A stretch of DNA of 64,000 bases from Silvania hatchlandensis. GTDB lineage: Bacteria > Pseudomonadota > Gammaproteobacteria > Enterobacterales > Enterobacteriaceae. The notes under the pieces are model-generated. The model searched no databases. It was not told the DNA's origin and saw nothing but the letters and a program-made list of their open reading frames with translations. The position numbers were made by a program, and so were the translations under genes. Each line of letters begins with the position of its first letter. Positions within the stretch are counted from its first letter, which is position 1. The stretch lies in assembly GCF_025564065.1 (NCBI RefSeq), contig NZ_JAMGZK010000032.1:23586-87585 (forward strand), in the 5' to 3' direction. Positions 41,183 through 52,909 of the stretch are shown here, piece by piece.

Positions 41183-42229
41183 TTAAATTTTGCGACGACG
41201 CGTTAAGGCCACGCCAGCGCCAATTAAAGCACCCACAATCCCCCACATAATCATCAGGAATGCGCGACGTGGACTATCGCGTTTTACAGGTTCTTCAGGA
41301 GTTCGCAAATAACGATAGGTCTGAAAACGTGGGTCCAGTGTCGGACCCACGTTGAGGGTAGTCAGCATGGCGCGGTTTTGGTCGTAGTCCAGGTCAAAAT
41401 CAGGCCCTACAGCCTGCAGGTTTTCCAGTCGGGCCTGCAGCATTGGCCGGCCAAGCAGGAACATTTCTGAGTCAGGCAGTTCATCAGCAGGGACGTCAGT
41501 TTCACTGCGGGAGATATTGCTTTTCTCCGCCACTTTCAGCGCCTGCTCAATGGTGTGGATCCGACGGGTAAAGATCGCTTTGGCCACCTCTTCCTGACGT
41601 TTCACCTGCGCTTTCATCTGGATAGTCCTCGCCGACCACGCACCTTTCAGCTCATCATTAAGATGGCTTGCCGCCCGCTGGCTGGCAAAAGCGACGTACT
41701 GGCGCAGCAGGTTGTTAGCATCCGGCGCGGTTTCGGCGATCAGCTTGACGCTGTCGTTAATGTTGCGCAGCGGGTCACCCGCCATAAACTGGATGTTATT
41801 GATCAGCTCATCAAGAAGGGCGGCATCCTCTTTGCTGTTGCCGACTCTCCGCTGTTTGAAATAATCCGTCTGGTTCCAGAAATCGCGACGCGTATCCCAG
41901 GAGGCGAGTTGCATCACGAACTCTTTATAAGACTCATCCATAACCGAAGGTAGGTCTGTCGGCGTAAGATTCGCTTTGACATCCAGATTGCGCAGAAACT
42001 GCTGTTGGGAGTAAAAACCCCCAAGCATGTTCACTGTCGGACGATCGGTGATAGCCGTTGCGCTCCATTCCTGTCTGGCGAAAAAGGTATAAGCCAGTGC
42101 GAGTAGCGCAAAGCCCAGCGCAACTCCTGCAATCCAAAACTTGCCCGCCCATAACACGCGGAACAAGCCACGAACATCCAGCTCATTCTCAGTCACCACA
42201 ACATCTGCTCCCGCCAACGGTTGAGTCAT
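41183..42229 (-). CDS. wzzE: ECA chain length determinant
   Basis: 348 residues of the Wzz/PCP-1 family: N-terminal and C-terminal membrane helices (FWIAGVALGFALLALAYTF; AFLMIMWGIVGALIGAGVAL) enclosing a large periplasmic helical domain. Sets the number of repeats polymerised by WzyE. Lies 12 bases after wecA. Confidence 0.96.
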   Translation of the reverse strand: MTQPLAGADVVVTENELDVRGLFRVLWAGKFWIAGVALGFALLALAYTFFARQEWSATAITDRPTVNMLGGFYSQQQFLRNLDVKANLTPTDLPSVMDESYKEFVMQLASWDTRRDFWNQTDYFKQRRVGNSKEDAALLDELINNIQFMAGDPLRNINDSVKLIAETAPDANNLLRQYVAFASQRAASHLNDELKGAWSARTIQMKAQVKRQEEVAKAIFTRRIHTIEQALKVAEKSNISRSETDVPADELPDSEMFLLGRPMLQARLENLQAVGPDFDLDYDQNRAMLTTLNVGPTLDPRFQTYRYLRTPEEPVKRDSPRRAFLMIMWGIVGALIGAGVALTRRRKI

Positions 42230-42241
42230 TACAATCCCGAT

Positions 42242-43345
42242 TTACTTAGTTAAAGTTGGGTTATTGCCATTATTTCGACGCATCCTGCGTTTTACACGTT
42301 TAATAAATCGCGCCACTTTCCATGCACGCTTAATGCAATAGCCGTACAGGAAAAAGGCAAGCAAGAATAATACCAACATTACCCATTCAGGAACGATATG
42401 CAAATATTCTGCTGCAACACCAATCCCGGCCAGAAGCGCAGCCGCCAGGGTGATGAGGACAAATGCCTGACGCGAGGTGAAGCCCGCTCGCATAATCAAA
42501 TGGTGGATGTGTTGACGGTCTGGCGAGAAAGGACTCATGCCCTTACGCAGACGGCGGTACATAATCGCCACCATGTCCATCAGCGGGATGGCAATAATCC
42601 ACAGCGCAGTTACCGGGCTTATCGGATGGGTATTCCCCTGGGTCGTTTCCAGCAGGATCCAGATAACGGTAAATCCGATTAACGTACTGCCTGCATCGCC
42701 CATAAACACTTTGTAGCGGCGCCCAAGTACGCCAAGGTTCAGGCAGATATACGGCAGAATGGCGGCGATCATCGCAAAACACCACATCGACAGGCTGTAC
42801 TGCCCGTCAAACCACAGGATGATGCCGATCGCGGCGAACGAGACGCTGGAAAGACCGCCCAACAGGCCATCAATGCCGTCGACCATGTTAAAGGCGTTTA
42901 TCGCCGCCCACACGGCAAAGAGCGTCAGAAAATAGCCGAACGGGCCGAGCACCATCTCCCAGGTACCAAAGATGTAGCCAAGGCTACTGAGATAGAGCTT
43001 GCCGACGACCATCATCACTACACCGATGCCCGCCTGAACAGCGGCACGGAACTTCACGCTAATGTCGAATCGGTCATCAAGGGCACCCACCAGCACCAGC
43101 ACACCGGCACAGGCCAGATAGAGTGCAGCGTGCGGGATGTAGTAATCCGCAATCGCAAAGGTGAAGCAGATCCCGGCATAAACAGAGATCCCGCCAACCA
43201 GCGGAATCAGACCTTGATGGCGTTTACGAAAATTGGGTTTATCCACCAACCCCACACGTTTCGCCACCTTACGGGCGAAAAACAAAAAGCAGGTGGTGAA
43301 AAGAAAAATACTGACTAGCTCAGTCACCGCAGTGAGTAGATTCAC
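42242..43345 (-). CDS. wecA: UDP-GlcNAc:undecaprenyl-phosphate GlcNAc-1-phosphate transferase
   Basis: 367 residues from the GTG at 43345, the E. coli length; a TTG 15 bases upstream has no ribosome binding site. About 11 membrane helices with the family motifs GALDDRFD, AFNMVDGIDGLLGG, FMGDAGST and DRQHIHHL. Starts lipid-linked ECA (and many O-antigens) by moving GlcNAc-1-P onto undecaprenyl phosphate. First gene of the ECA operon; a TATACT box lies at 43378-43383 and no rho read-through is needed, as rho has its own terminator. Confidence 0.96.
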   Translation of the reverse strand: MNLLTAVTELVSIFLFTTCFLFFARKVAKRVGLVDKPNFRKRHQGLIPLVGGISVYAGICFTFAIADYYIPHAALYLACAGVLVLVGALDDRFDISVKFRAAVQAGIGVVMMVVGKLYLSSLGYIFGTWEMVLGPFGYFLTLFAVWAAINAFNMVDGIDGLLGGLSSVSFAAIGIILWFDGQYSLSMWCFAMIAAILPYICLNLGVLGRRYKVFMGDAGSTLIGFTVIWILLETTQGNTHPISPVTALWIIAIPLMDMVAIMYRRLRKGMSPFSPDRQHIHHLIMRAGFTSRQAFVLITLAAALLAGIGVAAEYLHIVPEWVMLVLFLLAFFLYGYCIKRAWKVARFIKRVKRRMRRNNGNNPTLTK

Positions 43346-43543
43346 AATGGATGCTCTCAACGAAAGTTAATCCTGGAAGTATAACCTTGAAGGCCCGGCT
43401 CCAGAAGGAAAAAGCAGACCTCTCACAAGTCCCTTTGTTTATTTTTCAAACAATTAATTTTTAACTTTGACGAACATTCCTATTTTCTGACTCGTCAGTA
43501 AACAGGGGCTGTCTGAAATTACAGCGTATAAGCCACAAAAGAA

Positions 43544-43569
43544 AAACGCCACGTAAAAACGTGGCGTTT
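43544..43569 (-). terminator. Rho-independent terminator of rho
   Basis: Stem AAACGCCACGT/ACGTGGCGTTT with a short A/T loop followed on the minus strand by TTTTT. Located between rho and wecA. Confidence 0.9.
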
Positions 43570-43584
43570 GAGTCTTTATTTAGA

Positions 43585-44844
43585 TTACGAGCGTTTCATC
43601 ATATCGAAGAAATCGTCGTTGGTTTTGGTCATCGCCAGCTTATTAATAAGGAACTCCATCGCATCGATTTCACCCATTGGATGGATGATTTTGCGTAGGA
43701 TCCACATTTTCTGCAGCTCTTCCTGAGTGGTGAGCAGCTCTTCTTTACGGGTACCGGAACGGTTGTAGTCGATAGCCGGGAAGACGCGTTTTTCAGCGAT
43801 TTTACGAGAGAGGTGCAGTTCCATGTTACCTGTACCTTTAAACTCTTCGTAGATAACCTCATCCATTTTAGAGCCGGTGTCGACCAGCGCTGTCGCGATG
43901 ATGGTCAGGCTGCCGCCCTCTTCCACGTTACGTGCCGCACCGAAGAAGCGTTTTGGACGATGCAGGGCGTTCGCGTCCACACCACCGGTCAACACTTTAC
44001 CGGAAGCCGGAACCACGGTGTTGTAGGCACGTGCCAGACGGGTGATGGAGTCGAGCAGGATGATAACGTCTTTCTTATGCTCAACCAGACGCTTCGCCTT
44101 CTCGATCACCATCTCGGCAACCTGAACGTGACGTGATGCCGGTTCGTCAAAGGTCGAAGCAATCACTTCGCCTTTCACCAGACGCTGCATCTCAGTCACT
44201 TCTTCCGGACGTTCGTCAATCAGCAGCACCATCAGCACGCAGTCAGGGTGATTATAGGCAATGCTCTGCGCGATGTTCTGCAGCAACATGGTTTTACCCG
44301 CTTTTGGCGGTGCCACAATCAGACCACGCTGACCACGACCAATCGGAGAGGCCAGATCCAGCACGCGAGCGGTTAAGTCTTCAGTAGACCCATTACCACG
44401 CTCCATACGCAGACGCGAGTTCGCGTGCAGCGGCGTTAAGTTTTCAAACAGGATTTTGTTACGCGCATTTTCCGGTTTGTCGTAGTTAACTTCGTTAACT
44501 TTCAACAGCGCAAAGTAGCGTTCACCCTCTTTAGGAGGACGAATCTTACCTGAAATGGTGTCACCGGTGCGGAGGTTGAAACGGCGGATTTGGCTGGGAG
44601 AAACGTAGATATCATCAGGACCGGCGAGGTAGGAGCTGTCTCCAGAGCGGAGGAAACCAAATCCATCCTGCAATATTTCCAGCACACCGTCGCCAAAGAT
44701 ATCTTCGCCACTCTTTGCGTGCTGCTTCAGGATGGCAAAAATGATGTCCTGCTTGCGCATACGGGCCTGGTTTTCCAGCCCCATATTTTCGCCGAGAGTG
44801 ATCAGCTCAGAAACCGGCGTATTCTTTAATTCGGTAAGATTCAT
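43585..44844 (-). CDS. rho: Transcription termination factor Rho
   Basis: 419 residues, identical in length to E. coli. N-terminal RNA-binding cold-shock-like domain ([15 protein letters not shown]), C-terminal RecA-like ATPase with Walker A APPKAGKT and the Q-/R-loop regions. Forms a hexameric helicase that ends transcription of untranslated RNA. The 337-base upstream gap holds a decayed rhoL leader ORF. Confidence 0.98.
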   Translation of the reverse strand: MNLTELKNTPVSELITLGENMGLENQARMRKQDIIFAILKQHAKSGEDIFGDGVLEILQDGFGFLRSGDSSYLAGPDDIYVSPSQIRRFNLRTGDTISGKIRPPKEGERYFALLKVNEVNYDKPENARNKILFENLTPLHANSRLRMERGNGSTEDLTARVLDLASPIGRGQRGLIVAPPKAGKTMLLQNIAQSIAYNHPDCVLMVLLIDERPEEVTEMQRLVKGEVIASTFDEPASRHVQVAEMVIEKAKRLVEHKKDVIILLDSITRLARAYNTVVPASGKVLTGGVDANALHRPKRFFGAARNVEEGGSLTIIATALVDTGSKMDEVIYEEFKGTGNMELHLSRKIAEKRVFPAIDYNRSGTRKEELLTTQEELQKMWILRKIIHPMGEIDAMEFLINKLAMTKTNDDFFDMMKRS

Positions 44845-44930
44845 AATGGTGTGGGTTCTTAAACTCGGGGTAATACTCGAACTTAATTTGTGAATGGTAT
44901 GGCAGGGTCATCCATGCCTGTTAGCGGCCA

Positions 44931-45028
44931 TCAACTCATGTCTGTTCGCTGTCTGCTTACAGGGAAAGCACAGAACTGAAACGACAAGACGGATTGAGTG
45001 ACAAGCCCGGAATCTATCCACTTCTCGC
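44931..45028 (-). pseudogene. rhoL: Relic of the rho leader peptide gene rhoL
   Basis: The leader keeps the coding sequence for SLNPSCRFSS found in the 33-residue E. coli RhoL. The reading frame is broken three times relative to that peptide: the start codon position reads GCG (45026-45028), codon 5 is TAG (45014-45016), and a one-base deletion after the SS codons brings a TAA (44957-44959); in the shifted frame RQR.DMS-TGA then follows, matching the peptide end. A short TTG-initiated stub is possible but has no ribosome binding site. The comparison uses the E. coli peptide from memory. Confidence 0.65.
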
Positions 45029-45181
45029 ACTGTGTATCGCAACAACGGGAAGTATCGGGTCAAACAAGATTCAAACAACAAGGTATGTTTAAAACGTAGT
45101 CATAGCTAACTTAGCACGACTAATGCCGGGCGTCCAGAGATCCAAACAATTTAGAAACCCCGGACGCACAGCCGAGAAACC

Positions 45182-45511
45182 TTACGCCAGATTAGCGTCC
45201 AGGAACTCTTTCAGTTGACCTTTGGACAGTGCGCCCACTTTGGTCGCCGCGACTTCGCCGTTTTTAAACAACAGCAGCGTCGGGATGCCACGGATACCGT
45301 ACTTCGGTGCGGTGCCCGGGTTCTGGTCGATGTTCAGTTTAGCAACGGTCAGTTTGCCCTGATATTCGTCGGCGATCTCATCCAGAATCGGGGCGATCAT
45401 TTTGCAAGGACCACACCATTCAGCCCAGAAATCGACGAGGATCAGCCCGTCAGCTTTAAGTACGTCCGTGTCAAAACTGTCGTCAGTCAGGTGAATAATT
45501 TTATCGCTCAT
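45182..45511 (-). CDS. trxA: Thioredoxin 1
   Basis: 109 residues from the ATG at 45511 ([10 protein letters not shown]). Active site WCGPC with Cys33 and Cys36; cis-Pro in RGIPTLLLF. General cytosolic disulfide reductant. Divergent from rhlB across a 144-base gap; rho follows downstream on the same strand. Confidence 0.98.
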   Translation of the reverse strand: MSDKIIHLTDDSFDTDVLKADGLILVDFWAEWCGPCKMIAPILDEIADEYQGKLTVAKLNIDQNPGTAPKYGIRGIPTLLLFKNGEVAATKVGALSKGQLKEFLDANLA

Positions 45512-45655
45512 ATATAACTCCACAGGAATAAGCCTGGCGCGTTGATGTAGCATCCATCAACGACGTGTTGATGGAGCATTAACCAACTAAAGGTTGACTT
45601 TATTTCACCGGATACGCTTTCGTAAAGCAATAGTAAGCTGATATTCTACCACACT

Positions 45656-46921
45656 ATGAGCAAAACACATTTAACAGAACAGAAGTTTTCCGACTTCGCC
45701 CTGCACCCAAAAGTCATTGAAGCCCTTGAAAATAAAGGGTTTCATAACTGCACGCCCATTCAGGCTCTCGCCCTCCCGCTCACGCTGGCAGGTCGCGATG
45801 TTGCAGGGCAGGCGCAAACCGGTACTGGCAAAACGATGGCGTTTTTAACGTCAACGTTTCATTATTTACTTTCTCACCCGACAATTGCTGACCGTAAAGT
45901 TAACCAACCGCGCGCGCTGATCATGGCCCCGACGCGAGAACTGGCGGTACAGATCCATGCTGACGCAGAACCTCTGGCGCAAGCCACTGGCCTGAAACTC
46001 GGCCTGGCCTACGGCGGTGACGGTTATGACAAACAGCTGAAAGTGCTGGAAAGCGGCGTCGATATTCTGATCGGCACCACGGGCCGCCTTATCGACTACG
46101 CCAAACAGAATCACATCAACCTTGGCGCGATCCAGGTTGTGGTGCTGGATGAAGCCGATCGCATGTACGATCTGGGCTTTATTAAAGATATTCGCTGGCT
46201 GTTCCGTCGTATGCCTGTCGCGAACCAGCGCCTGAACATGCTGTTCTCCGCAACGCTGTCCTATCGCGTGCGCGAACTGGCGTTCGAGCAGATGAACAAC
46301 GCCGAGTACGTCGAAGTAGAACCGGAACAGAAAACCGGCCACCGTATTAAAGAAGAACTCTTCTACCCTTCTAACGACGAAAAAATGCGCCTGCTGCAGA
46401 CGCTGATTGAAGAAGAGTGGCCAGACCGTGCGATCGTTTTCGCCAACACCAAGCACCGCTGCGAAGATATCTGGGGCCACCTGGCTGCAGACGGACACCG
46501 CGTAGGTCTGTTGACCGGCGATGTTGCACAGAAAAAACGTCTGCGCATTCTTGAAGAGTTCACCCGTGGCGATCTGGATATTCTGGTAGCAACGGACGTT
46601 GCCGCACGTGGTCTGCACATTCCGGCCGTAACGCACGTGTTCAATTATGACCTGCCTGATGACTGCGAAGATTACGTTCACCGTATCGGCCGTACTGGTC
46701 GTGCAGGTGCCAGCGGCAACTCAATCAGCCTCGCCTGTGAAGAGTACGCGCTGAACCTGCCGGCGATTGAAACCTATATCGGGCACTCCATTCCGGTCAG
46801 CAAGTACAACCCGGATGCCCTGATGAGTGAGTTACCACCGCCGAAGCGCCTGACTCGCGCGCGTTCCGGCAATGGCCCGCGCCGTTCCAGCGCACCGCGT
46901 AATCGTCGTCGTTCAGGCTAA
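45656..46921 (+). CDS. rhlB: DEAD-box RNA helicase of the degradosome
   Basis: 421 residues. Q motif ([13 protein letters not shown]), Walker [13 protein letters not shown] in [17 protein letters not shown], and [10 protein letters not shown], then a basic C-terminal tail ([13 protein letters not shown]). RhlB unwinds RNA for PNPase within the RNase E degradosome. gppA starts 5 bases after its stop. Confidence 0.97.
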   Translation: MSKTHLTEQKFSDFALHPKVIEALENKGFHNCTPIQALALPLTLAGRDVAGQAQTGTGKTMAFLTSTFHYLLSHPTIADRKVNQPRALIMAPTRELAVQIHADAEPLAQATGLKLGLAYGGDGYDKQLKVLESGVDILIGTTGRLIDYAKQNHINLGAIQVVVLDEADRMYDLGFIKDIRWLFRRMPVANQRLNMLFSATLSYRVRELAFEQMNNAEYVEVEPEQKTGHRIKEELFYPSNDEKMRLLQTLIEEEWPDRAIVFANTKHRCEDIWGHLAADGHRVGLLTGDVAQKKRLRILEEFTRGDLDILVATDVAARGLHIPAVTHVFNYDLPDDCEDYVHRIGRTGRAGASGNSISLACEEYALNLPAIETYIGHSIPVSKYNPDALMSELPPPKRLTRARSGNGPRRSSAPRNRRRSG

Positions 46922-46926
46922 AAAAC

Positions 46927-48411
46927 ATGCTCCGTTCCGCCTCGCTCTATGCAGCTATTGATTTGGGTTCGAATAGTTTTCATATGCTGGTTGTGCGCGA
47001 GGTGGCGGGAAGCATTCAGACGCTGACGCGTATTAAGCGCAAGGTCCGCCTCGCAGCGGGCCTCGGCGCCAATAATCATCTCTCTTCTGAAGCAATGGAG
47101 CGCGGCTGGCAATGTCTGCGTCTCTTTGCTGAACGCCTGCAAGATATTCCCTCCCTGCAAATTCGCGTTGTCGCGACGGCAACCCTGCGGTTGGCGGTGA
47201 ATGCCGGGGAGTTTATTGCGTCCGCAGAGGCGATCCTGGGCTGCCCTGTCCATGTGATCAGCGGTCAAGAAGAGGCCAGGCTTATTTACCAGGGTGTGGC
47301 GCATACCACTGGTGGCGATGAACATCGTCTTGTCGTTGATATCGGCGGCGCAAGCACGGAACTGGTCACGGGTAACGGGGCGCAGGCCACCTCCCTGAAT
47401 AGCCTGTCGATGGGCTGCGTCACCTGGCTTGAGCGCTACTTCACCGATCGCAACCTGGCGCAAGAAAACTTCGATGAAGCCGAAAAAGCCGCACGGGAAG
47501 TCTTACGTCCGGTAACCAATGCGCTGCGTTACCATGGCTGGAAAGTCTGCGTCGGTGCCTCCGGCACGGTGCAGGCGCTGCAGGAAATCATGATGGCGCA
47601 GGGGATGGACGAGCGCATCACACTGGCCAAACTCCAGCAGCTGAAGCAGCGCGCCATCCATTGTGGACGCCTGGAAGAGCTGGAAATCGAAGGTCTCACG
47701 CTGGAGCGCACGCTGGTATTCCCCAGCGGGCTGGCGATTCTGATTGCTATTTTCACCGAGCTGAACATTCAGTGCATGACCCTTGCGGGCGGTGCGCTGC
47801 GGGAAGGTCTGGTCTACGGCATGCTGCATCTGGCGGTGGATCAGGATATTCGCAACCATACGCTGCGCAATGTTCAGCGTCGGTTCATGGTGGATATCGA
47901 ACAGGCGCACCGGGTGGCGAATCTTGCGGTGAGTTTTCTCGATCAGGTTGAAGATGAGTGGCATCTTGAGCCCATCAGCCGCGAACTGTTGTTAAGCGCC
48001 TGTCAGCTGCATGAGATAGGTCTGAGCGTAGATTTTAAGCAAGCCCCGCAGCATGCCGCCTACATGGTTCGCAACCTCGATCTGCCCGGCTTTACCCCCG
48101 CGCAAAAGACACTGCTGGCGACGCTGGTTTTAAACCAAACTAACCCCGTTGACCTCTCTTCGCTCCACCAGCAAAATGCGGTGCCGCCGCGCGTGGCGGA
48201 ACATCTTTGTCGTCTGCTACGTCTGGCGATTATCTTTGCAAGTCGCCGTCGGGATGATTTGCTTCCAGCCATTACAATGAATGTGGCAGGTGAAAAGCTC
48301 GAGCTGACGATGCCAGAAAAGTGGCTGGATAATCACCCGCTGGCATCAGAAATGATCGAGCAGGAATGTCAGTGGCAGAGCTATGTGCACTGGGTGCTGG
48401 ACGTTCAGTAA
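46927..48411 (+). CDS. gppA: Guanosine pentaphosphate phosphatase / exopolyphosphatase
   Basis: 494 residues of the Ppx/GppA family in the actin-like ATPase fold: [13 protein letters not shown] and [13 protein letters not shown] are the phosphate-binding loops, followed by a C-terminal HD-like helical domain ([12 protein letters not shown]). Converts pppGpp to ppGpp. Follows rhlB by 5 bases, so probably co-transcribed. Confidence 0.96.
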   Translation: MLRSASLYAAIDLGSNSFHMLVVREVAGSIQTLTRIKRKVRLAAGLGANNHLSSEAMERGWQCLRLFAERLQDIPSLQIRVVATATLRLAVNAGEFIASAEAILGCPVHVISGQEEARLIYQGVAHTTGGDEHRLVVDIGGASTELVTGNGAQATSLNSLSMGCVTWLERYFTDRNLAQENFDEAEKAAREVLRPVTNALRYHGWKVCVGASGTVQALQEIMMAQGMDERITLAKLQQLKQRAIHCGRLEELEIEGLTLERTLVFPSGLAILIAIFTELNIQCMTLAGGALREGLVYGMLHLAVDQDIRNHTLRNVQRRFMVDIEQAHRVANLAVSFLDQVEDEWHLEPISRELLLSACQLHEIGLSVDFKQAPQHAAYMVRNLDLPGFTPAQKTLLATLVLNQTNPVDLSSLHQQNAVPPRVAEHLCRLLRLAIIFASRRRDDLLPAITMNVAGEKLELTMPEKWLDNHPLASEMIEQECQWQSYVHWVLDVQ

Positions 48412-48420
48412 TCCGCTATT

Positions 48421-48450
48421 CGCCCGGTGGCGCTATGCCTGCCGGGCCTT
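48421..48450. repeat. REP-type palindrome between gppA and rep
   Basis: CGCCCGGTGGCGC...GCCTGCCGGGCCTT, between the convergent genes gppA and rep; likely doubles as a 3' hairpin. Confidence 0.7.
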
Positions 48451-48455
48451 CAACA

Positions 48456-50477
48456 CTAGCGACCTTTGGCTTTCTCCATCATCGCCCGAATATTAGCGAT
48501 ACTGGCCTGGCCTTTGTGCATTCGTTCCTCAGCGGTAATCACTTTTCGCTCCTGCTCCCACATGATGTCGTCCTGCGGCAACTCCAGCAGGAAACGGCTC
48601 GGCTCCGGACGCACCGTTTCGCCATACTGACGGCGCTCTTTGCAGAGGGTAAACGTCAGCTCTTTCTGCGCACGCGTAATGCCAACGTAGGCCAGACGGC
48701 GCTCCTCATCGACGTTCTCTTCTTCGATGCTGCTCTGATGTGGCAGTAAGCCCTCTTCCATGCCCACCAGGTAAACGTACGGGAACTCAAGTCCCTTGGA
48801 CGCATGGAGCGTCATCAGCTGCACCTGATCCGCTTCCTCCTCGCTTTCACCGCGCTCCATCATATCCCGCAGCGTAAAACGCGTAACGACCTGAGTCAGA
48901 GTCATCGGCTCATCGATATCCGATCCTTCCAGCATCTCGGTCATCCAGCTAAAGAGCTGATTGACGTTTTTCATCCGCATTTCTGCCGCTTTCGGGCTGG
49001 CGGAGGTCTCATACAGCCAGGACTCATAGTCAATGCCGCGGATCAAATCGCGTACTGCGGAAATGGGCTCACGCTCACTCAGCTGTTGGATCTCGCCCAA
49101 CCAGTGGGTAAAGCGCGTCAGCGATTCATAGCCACGTCCAGCTAGCGTCTGGCTCAGCCCCATATCGAAGCTGGCGGTAAATAAGCTTTTGTTGCGGGTC
49201 ATCGCCCACTCGCCGAGTTTTTGCAATGTTGCCGGGCCAATCTCGCGCTTCGGCGTGTTCACGATGCGTAAAAAGGCGCTGTCATCATTTGGATTGGTCA
49301 GCACCCGCAGGTAGGCGAGCAGATCTTTGATTTCAGGGCGTGAGAAGAACGACGTCCCGCCAGAAATTTTGTATGGGATACGGTTCTGCATCAGCATCTT
49401 TTCAAAGACCCGCGACTGATGATTGCCGCGATAGAGAATGGCGTAATCTTTGTAATGAGTTTTATTAATAAAGTGATGCGCGATCAGCTCGCCAGCCACG
49501 CGCTCGGCTTCATGATCTTCGTTATTGGCGCTTAATACCTTCAGTTCGCTGCCGTAGCCCAGCTCGGAGAAGAGGCGTTTTTCGAAGACGTGCGGGTTAT
49601 TGGCGATCAGGATGTTTGCCGCTTTCAGAATACGCCCCGATGAGCGGTAATTTTGCTCCAGCTTGATGACCTGCAGAGCCGGGAAATCCTTGCTCAAGAG
49701 CACCAGATTTTGCGGACGAGCGCCGCGCCAGGAGTAGATTGATTGATCGTCGTCGCCCACCACGGTAAAACGTGCCCGCTGTCCTACCAGCAATTTCACC
49801 AGCTCGTACTGACTGGTGTTGGTGTCCTGGTATTCATCCACCAGCAGATAGCGGATCTTGTTCTGCCAGCGCTCGCGCACCTCTTCATTACGTTGCAGCA
49901 ACAGCGTCGGCAGCAGGATCAGGTCGTCAAAATCCAGCACATTGCAGGCCTTGAGGTGATCGTGGTACAGGCTGTAGCAGTGGGCGAAGATCCGATCCCG
50001 CTCGCCTTTGGCACTCACCGCTGCCTGGGCGGGATCCATCAGATCGTTCTTCCAGTTAGAGATCGTCGAGATCAGCTGCTGCAGCACCACTTTGTCGTCT
50101 TCAATCAGCCCTTCTGTGAGTTCCTTGAGCAGCGCAACCTGATCGGTGTCGTCAAACAGAGAAAAGTTCGATTTCATTCCCAGGGCGGCGTATTCGCGCT
50201 TAATGATATCCAGGCCCAGTGTATGGAAGGTGGAGATCATCAGGCCACGTGCCTCTTTACGTCCCAGCGTTTGCCCGACGCGCTCTTTCATCTCACGCGC
50301 GGCTTTGTTGGTAAAGGTCACCGCCGCGATATGGCGAGCCTGATAGCCACAACCACGGATCAGGTGGGCGATTTTATTGGTAATCACGCGGGTTTTGCCG
50401 GAACCAGCCCCTGCCAGCACCAGGCATGGTCCAGTAACAAATTCGACCGCTTGTTGTTGTCCAGGGTTTAAACGCAT
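48456..50477 (-). CDS. rep: Rep DNA helicase
   Basis: 673 residues from the ATG at 50477 ([13 protein letters not shown]), the E. coli length; a TTG start 15 bases upstream preceded by GAAG is an alternative. Superfamily I helicase with Walker A AGAGSGKT (Lys28), [20 protein letters not shown] and VGITRAQK. Assists the replisome at protein blocks with DnaB and acts in phage and plasmid rolling-circle replication. Paralogue of uvrD in the same window. Confidence 0.97.
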   Translation of the reverse strand: MRLNPGQQQAVEFVTGPCLVLAGAGSGKTRVITNKIAHLIRGCGYQARHIAAVTFTNKAAREMKERVGQTLGRKEARGLMISTFHTLGLDIIKREYAALGMKSNFSLFDDTDQVALLKELTEGLIEDDKVVLQQLISTISNWKNDLMDPAQAAVSAKGERDRIFAHCYSLYHDHLKACNVLDFDDLILLPTLLLQRNEEVRERWQNKIRYLLVDEYQDTNTSQYELVKLLVGQRARFTVVGDDDQSIYSWRGARPQNLVLLSKDFPALQVIKLEQNYRSSGRILKAANILIANNPHVFEKRLFSELGYGSELKVLSANNEDHEAERVAGELIAHHFINKTHYKDYAILYRGNHQSRVFEKMLMQNRIPYKISGGTSFFSRPEIKDLLAYLRVLTNPNDDSAFLRIVNTPKREIGPATLQKLGEWAMTRNKSLFTASFDMGLSQTLAGRGYESLTRFTHWLGEIQQLSEREPISAVRDLIRGIDYESWLYETSASPKAAEMRMKNVNQLFSWMTEMLEGSDIDEPMTLTQVVTRFTLRDMMERGESEEEADQVQLMTLHASKGLEFPYVYLVGMEEGLLPHQSSIEEENVDEERRLAYVGITRAQKELTFTLCKERRQYGETVRPEPSRFLLELPQDDIMWEQERKVITAEERMHKGQASIANIRAMMEKAKGR

Positions 50478-50588
50478 AGGAATATTGCTCAATCTTCGAA
50501 CGGGGTGGGGATTGTAGCAGAAAGCCGGGCGCAGATTTACCGGCTAATGATAAAGTGAAGAAAAGCGATAAACCCCGAGAGCAGAACC

Positions 50589-50870
50589 ATGAAAAAGACC
50601 GCAGCGGCCCTGCACATTCTGGTAAAAGAAGAGAAGCTGGCACAGGAGATCCTTGCCAAGCTTGAACGCGGCATCAGCTTCGATCATCTGGCCAAACGCT
50701 ACTCCCGCTGTCCGACCGGGCGCAACGGCGGCGATCTGGGGGAGTTTAAGCAGGGGATGATGGTTAAGCCATTTGATGAGGCCGTCTTTAGTTGTCCACT
50801 GTCAAAACCCTACGGACCGGTGAAAACCAAATTCGGTTACCACATCATCAAGGTGCTATTTCGACGATAA
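50589..50870 (+). CDS. Second, divergent PpiC-type parvulin
   Basis: 93 residues forming a single parvulin domain: ALHILVKEE at the start, [13 protein letters not shown] in the middle and FGYHIIKVL at the end, with the family His and Cys residues retained. About 63% identical over its full length to the adjacent ppiC (my hand count: 59 of 93 positions). Predicted cytosolic peptidyl-prolyl isomerase. The tandem arrangement (48 bases apart) suggests local duplication; K-12 has a single ppiC at this place. Confidence 0.88.
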   Translation: MKKTAAALHILVKEEKLAQEILAKLERGISFDHLAKRYSRCPTGRNGGDLGEFKQGMMVKPFDEAVFSCPLSKPYGPVKTKFGYHIIKVLFRR

Positions 50871-51200
<330 letters not shown>

Positions 51201-51203
51201 TAT

Positions 51204-51239
51204 AAAAAACCCGGTGGCGCTAGCGCCTACCGGGTTTTT
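51204..51239. terminator. Bidirectional terminator between ppiC and ilvC
   Basis: Long stem AAAACCCGGTGGCGC/GCGCCTACCGGGTTTT with A and T runs on both sides, between two convergent genes. Confidence 0.88.
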
Positions 51240-51245
51240 CATGTT

Positions 51246-51275
51246 GTAGGTCGAGTAAGCGAAGCGCCACCCGAC
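51246..51275. repeat. REP-type palindrome
   Basis: GTAGGTCGAGTAAGCG...GCGCCACCCGAC next to the terminator; the same family of repeat as at 602 and 2096. Confidence 0.6.
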
Positions 51276-51283
51276 GACTTTTA

Positions 51284-52759
51284 TTAGCCTGCTACCGCGA
51301 TACGTTTCATATCGGTCATGTAGCCACGCAGTTTATGACCTACGCTCTCGATCGCATGGCTGCGAATCGCTTCGTTTACGTCACGCAGCTGGGCGTTGTC
51401 TACTGCGCCATCTGCAACAGCTTTACCGAGATCGCCTGCCTGCAGGGTAGTCATGAACTCTGTCAGCAGCGGTACGCAAGCGTAAGAGAACAGATAGTTA
51501 CCGTACTCCGCGGTATCAGAGATAACCACGTTCATTTCATACAGACGCTTACGGGCGATGGTGTTCGCAATCAGCGGCAGCTCGTGCAGTGATTCGTAGT
51601 AAGCGGACTCTTCGATAATGCCGGAATCAACCATGGTTTCGAATGCCAGCTCAACGCCTGCTTTCACCATGGCAATCATCAGAACGCCTTTATCAAAGTA
51701 TTCCTGCTCACTGATTTTGCCGTCAAACTGTGCAGCGGTTTCGAACGCGGTTTTACCGGTCTCTTCACGCCAGGTCAGCAGGTTTTTGTCGTCATTGGCC
51801 CAGTCAGCCATCATGCCGGAAGAGAACTCGCCGGAGATGATGTCGTCCATGTGTTTCTGGAACAGCGGCGCCATAATCTCTTTCAGCTGTTCGGACAGCG
51901 CATAAGCACGCAGTTTCGCCGGATTAGACAGACGATCCATCATCAGGGTGATACCGCCCTGCTTCAGCGCTTCGGTGATGGTTTCCCAGCCGAACTGAAT
52001 CAGTTTTTCTGCGTAAGTCGGGTCGGTGCCTTCTTCCACCAGCTTGTCGAAGCACAGCAGAGAGCCCGCCTGCAGCATACCGCACAGAATAGTTTGCTCG
52101 CCCATCAGGTCAGATTTCACTTCTGCCACGAAGGAGGATTCCAGCACGCCCGCACGGTGTCCACCGGTTGCAGCTGCCCAGGCTTTCGCAATCGCCATGC
52201 CTTCGCCTTTTGGATCGTTTTCCGGGTGAACCGCGATCAGCGTCGGAACACCGAAACCACGTTTGTACTCTTCACGGACTTCGGTACCCGGGCACTTCGG
52301 CGCCACCATGACGACGGTGATGTCTTTACGGATCTGCTCGCCCACTTCAACAATGTTGAAACCGTGGGAATAACCCAGGGCGGCGCCGTCTTTCATCAGC
52401 GGCTGTACGGAACGCACAACGTCGGAGTGCTGTTTGTCCGGCGTCAGGTTAACCACCAGGTCCGCCTGCGGGATCAGCTCTTCGTAGGTACCGACTTTGA
52501 AACCGTTTTCGGTCGCTTTGCGCCATGAAGCGCGCTTCTCAGCAATCGCTTCTTTACGCAAGGCGTAAGAGATATCCAGACCGGAGTCACGCATGTTAAG
52601 GCCCTGGTTCAGGCCCTGTGCGCCACAGCCAACGATGACCACTTTTTTACCCTGAAGGTAGCTTGCGCCATCAGCAAATTCATCGCGCGCCATGAAGCGG
52701 CATTTGCCCAGTTGCGCCAGCTGCTGACGCAGGTTCAGTGTGTTGAAGTAGTTAGCCAT
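51284..52759 (-). CDS. ilvC: Ketol-acid reductoisomerase (class II)
   Basis: 491 residues, the long (class II) form. NADPH-binding [10 protein letters not shown] (about 44-53) and a duplicated knotted C-terminal domain with metal-binding acidic residues ([12 protein letters not shown]). Converts acetohydroxy acids to dihydroxy acids in the isoleucine and valine pathway. Divergent from ilvY, whose product activates it when bound to acetohydroxy acids. Confidence 0.98.
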   Translation of the reverse strand: MANYFNTLNLRQQLAQLGKCRFMARDEFADGASYLQGKKVVIVGCGAQGLNQGLNMRDSGLDISYALRKEAIAEKRASWRKATENGFKVGTYEELIPQADLVVNLTPDKQHSDVVRSVQPLMKDGAALGYSHGFNIVEVGEQIRKDITVVMVAPKCPGTEVREEYKRGFGVPTLIAVHPENDPKGEGMAIAKAWAAATGGHRAGVLESSFVAEVKSDLMGEQTILCGMLQAGSLLCFDKLVEEGTDPTYAEKLIQFGWETITEALKQGGITLMMDRLSNPAKLRAYALSEQLKEIMAPLFQKHMDDIISGEFSSGMMADWANDDKNLLTWREETGKTAFETAAQFDGKISEQEYFDKGVLMIAMVKAGVELAFETMVDSGIIEESAYYESLHELPLIANTIARKRLYEMNVVISDTAEYGNYLFSYACVPLLTEFMTTLQAGDLGKAVADGAVDNAQLRDVNEAIRSHAIESVGHKLRGYMTDMKRIAVAG

Positions 52760-52868
52760 GGTGATACCTCGTGATGTTGTACTGTCTTATTGTTCGGTTC
52801 GCTTATGCGAGAATGAACTTACTATATGACAGGAAATTTATTGCGGAAATTGATATATTCACAACGTC

Positions 52869-52889
52869 ACGTTGCAATTTCTGCAACGT
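52869..52889. promoter_or_regulatory. IlvY operator in the ilvC-ilvY region
   Basis: ACGTTGCA-ATTTC-TGCAACGT is a perfect 8-base inverted repeat 21 bases before the ilvY start. It corresponds to the primary IlvY operator; a weaker second site toward ilvC (around 52840-52858) is expected but not clear. Confidence 0.75.
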
Positions 52890-52909
52890 AAAATCGTGGG
52901 GTGTCAGCG

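Noticed and set aside
44908..45030. GTG-initiated 40-codon ORF in the rho leader as a replacement leader peptide
   Set aside because: No ribosome binding site and a frame different from the conserved rhoL codons; kept only as a possibility in the rhoL finding.
45128..45168. Hairpin GCGTCC...GGACGC after trxA as an intrinsic terminator
   Set aside because: Only six paired bases around a loop of 26 and no T run on the minus strand; not convincing.
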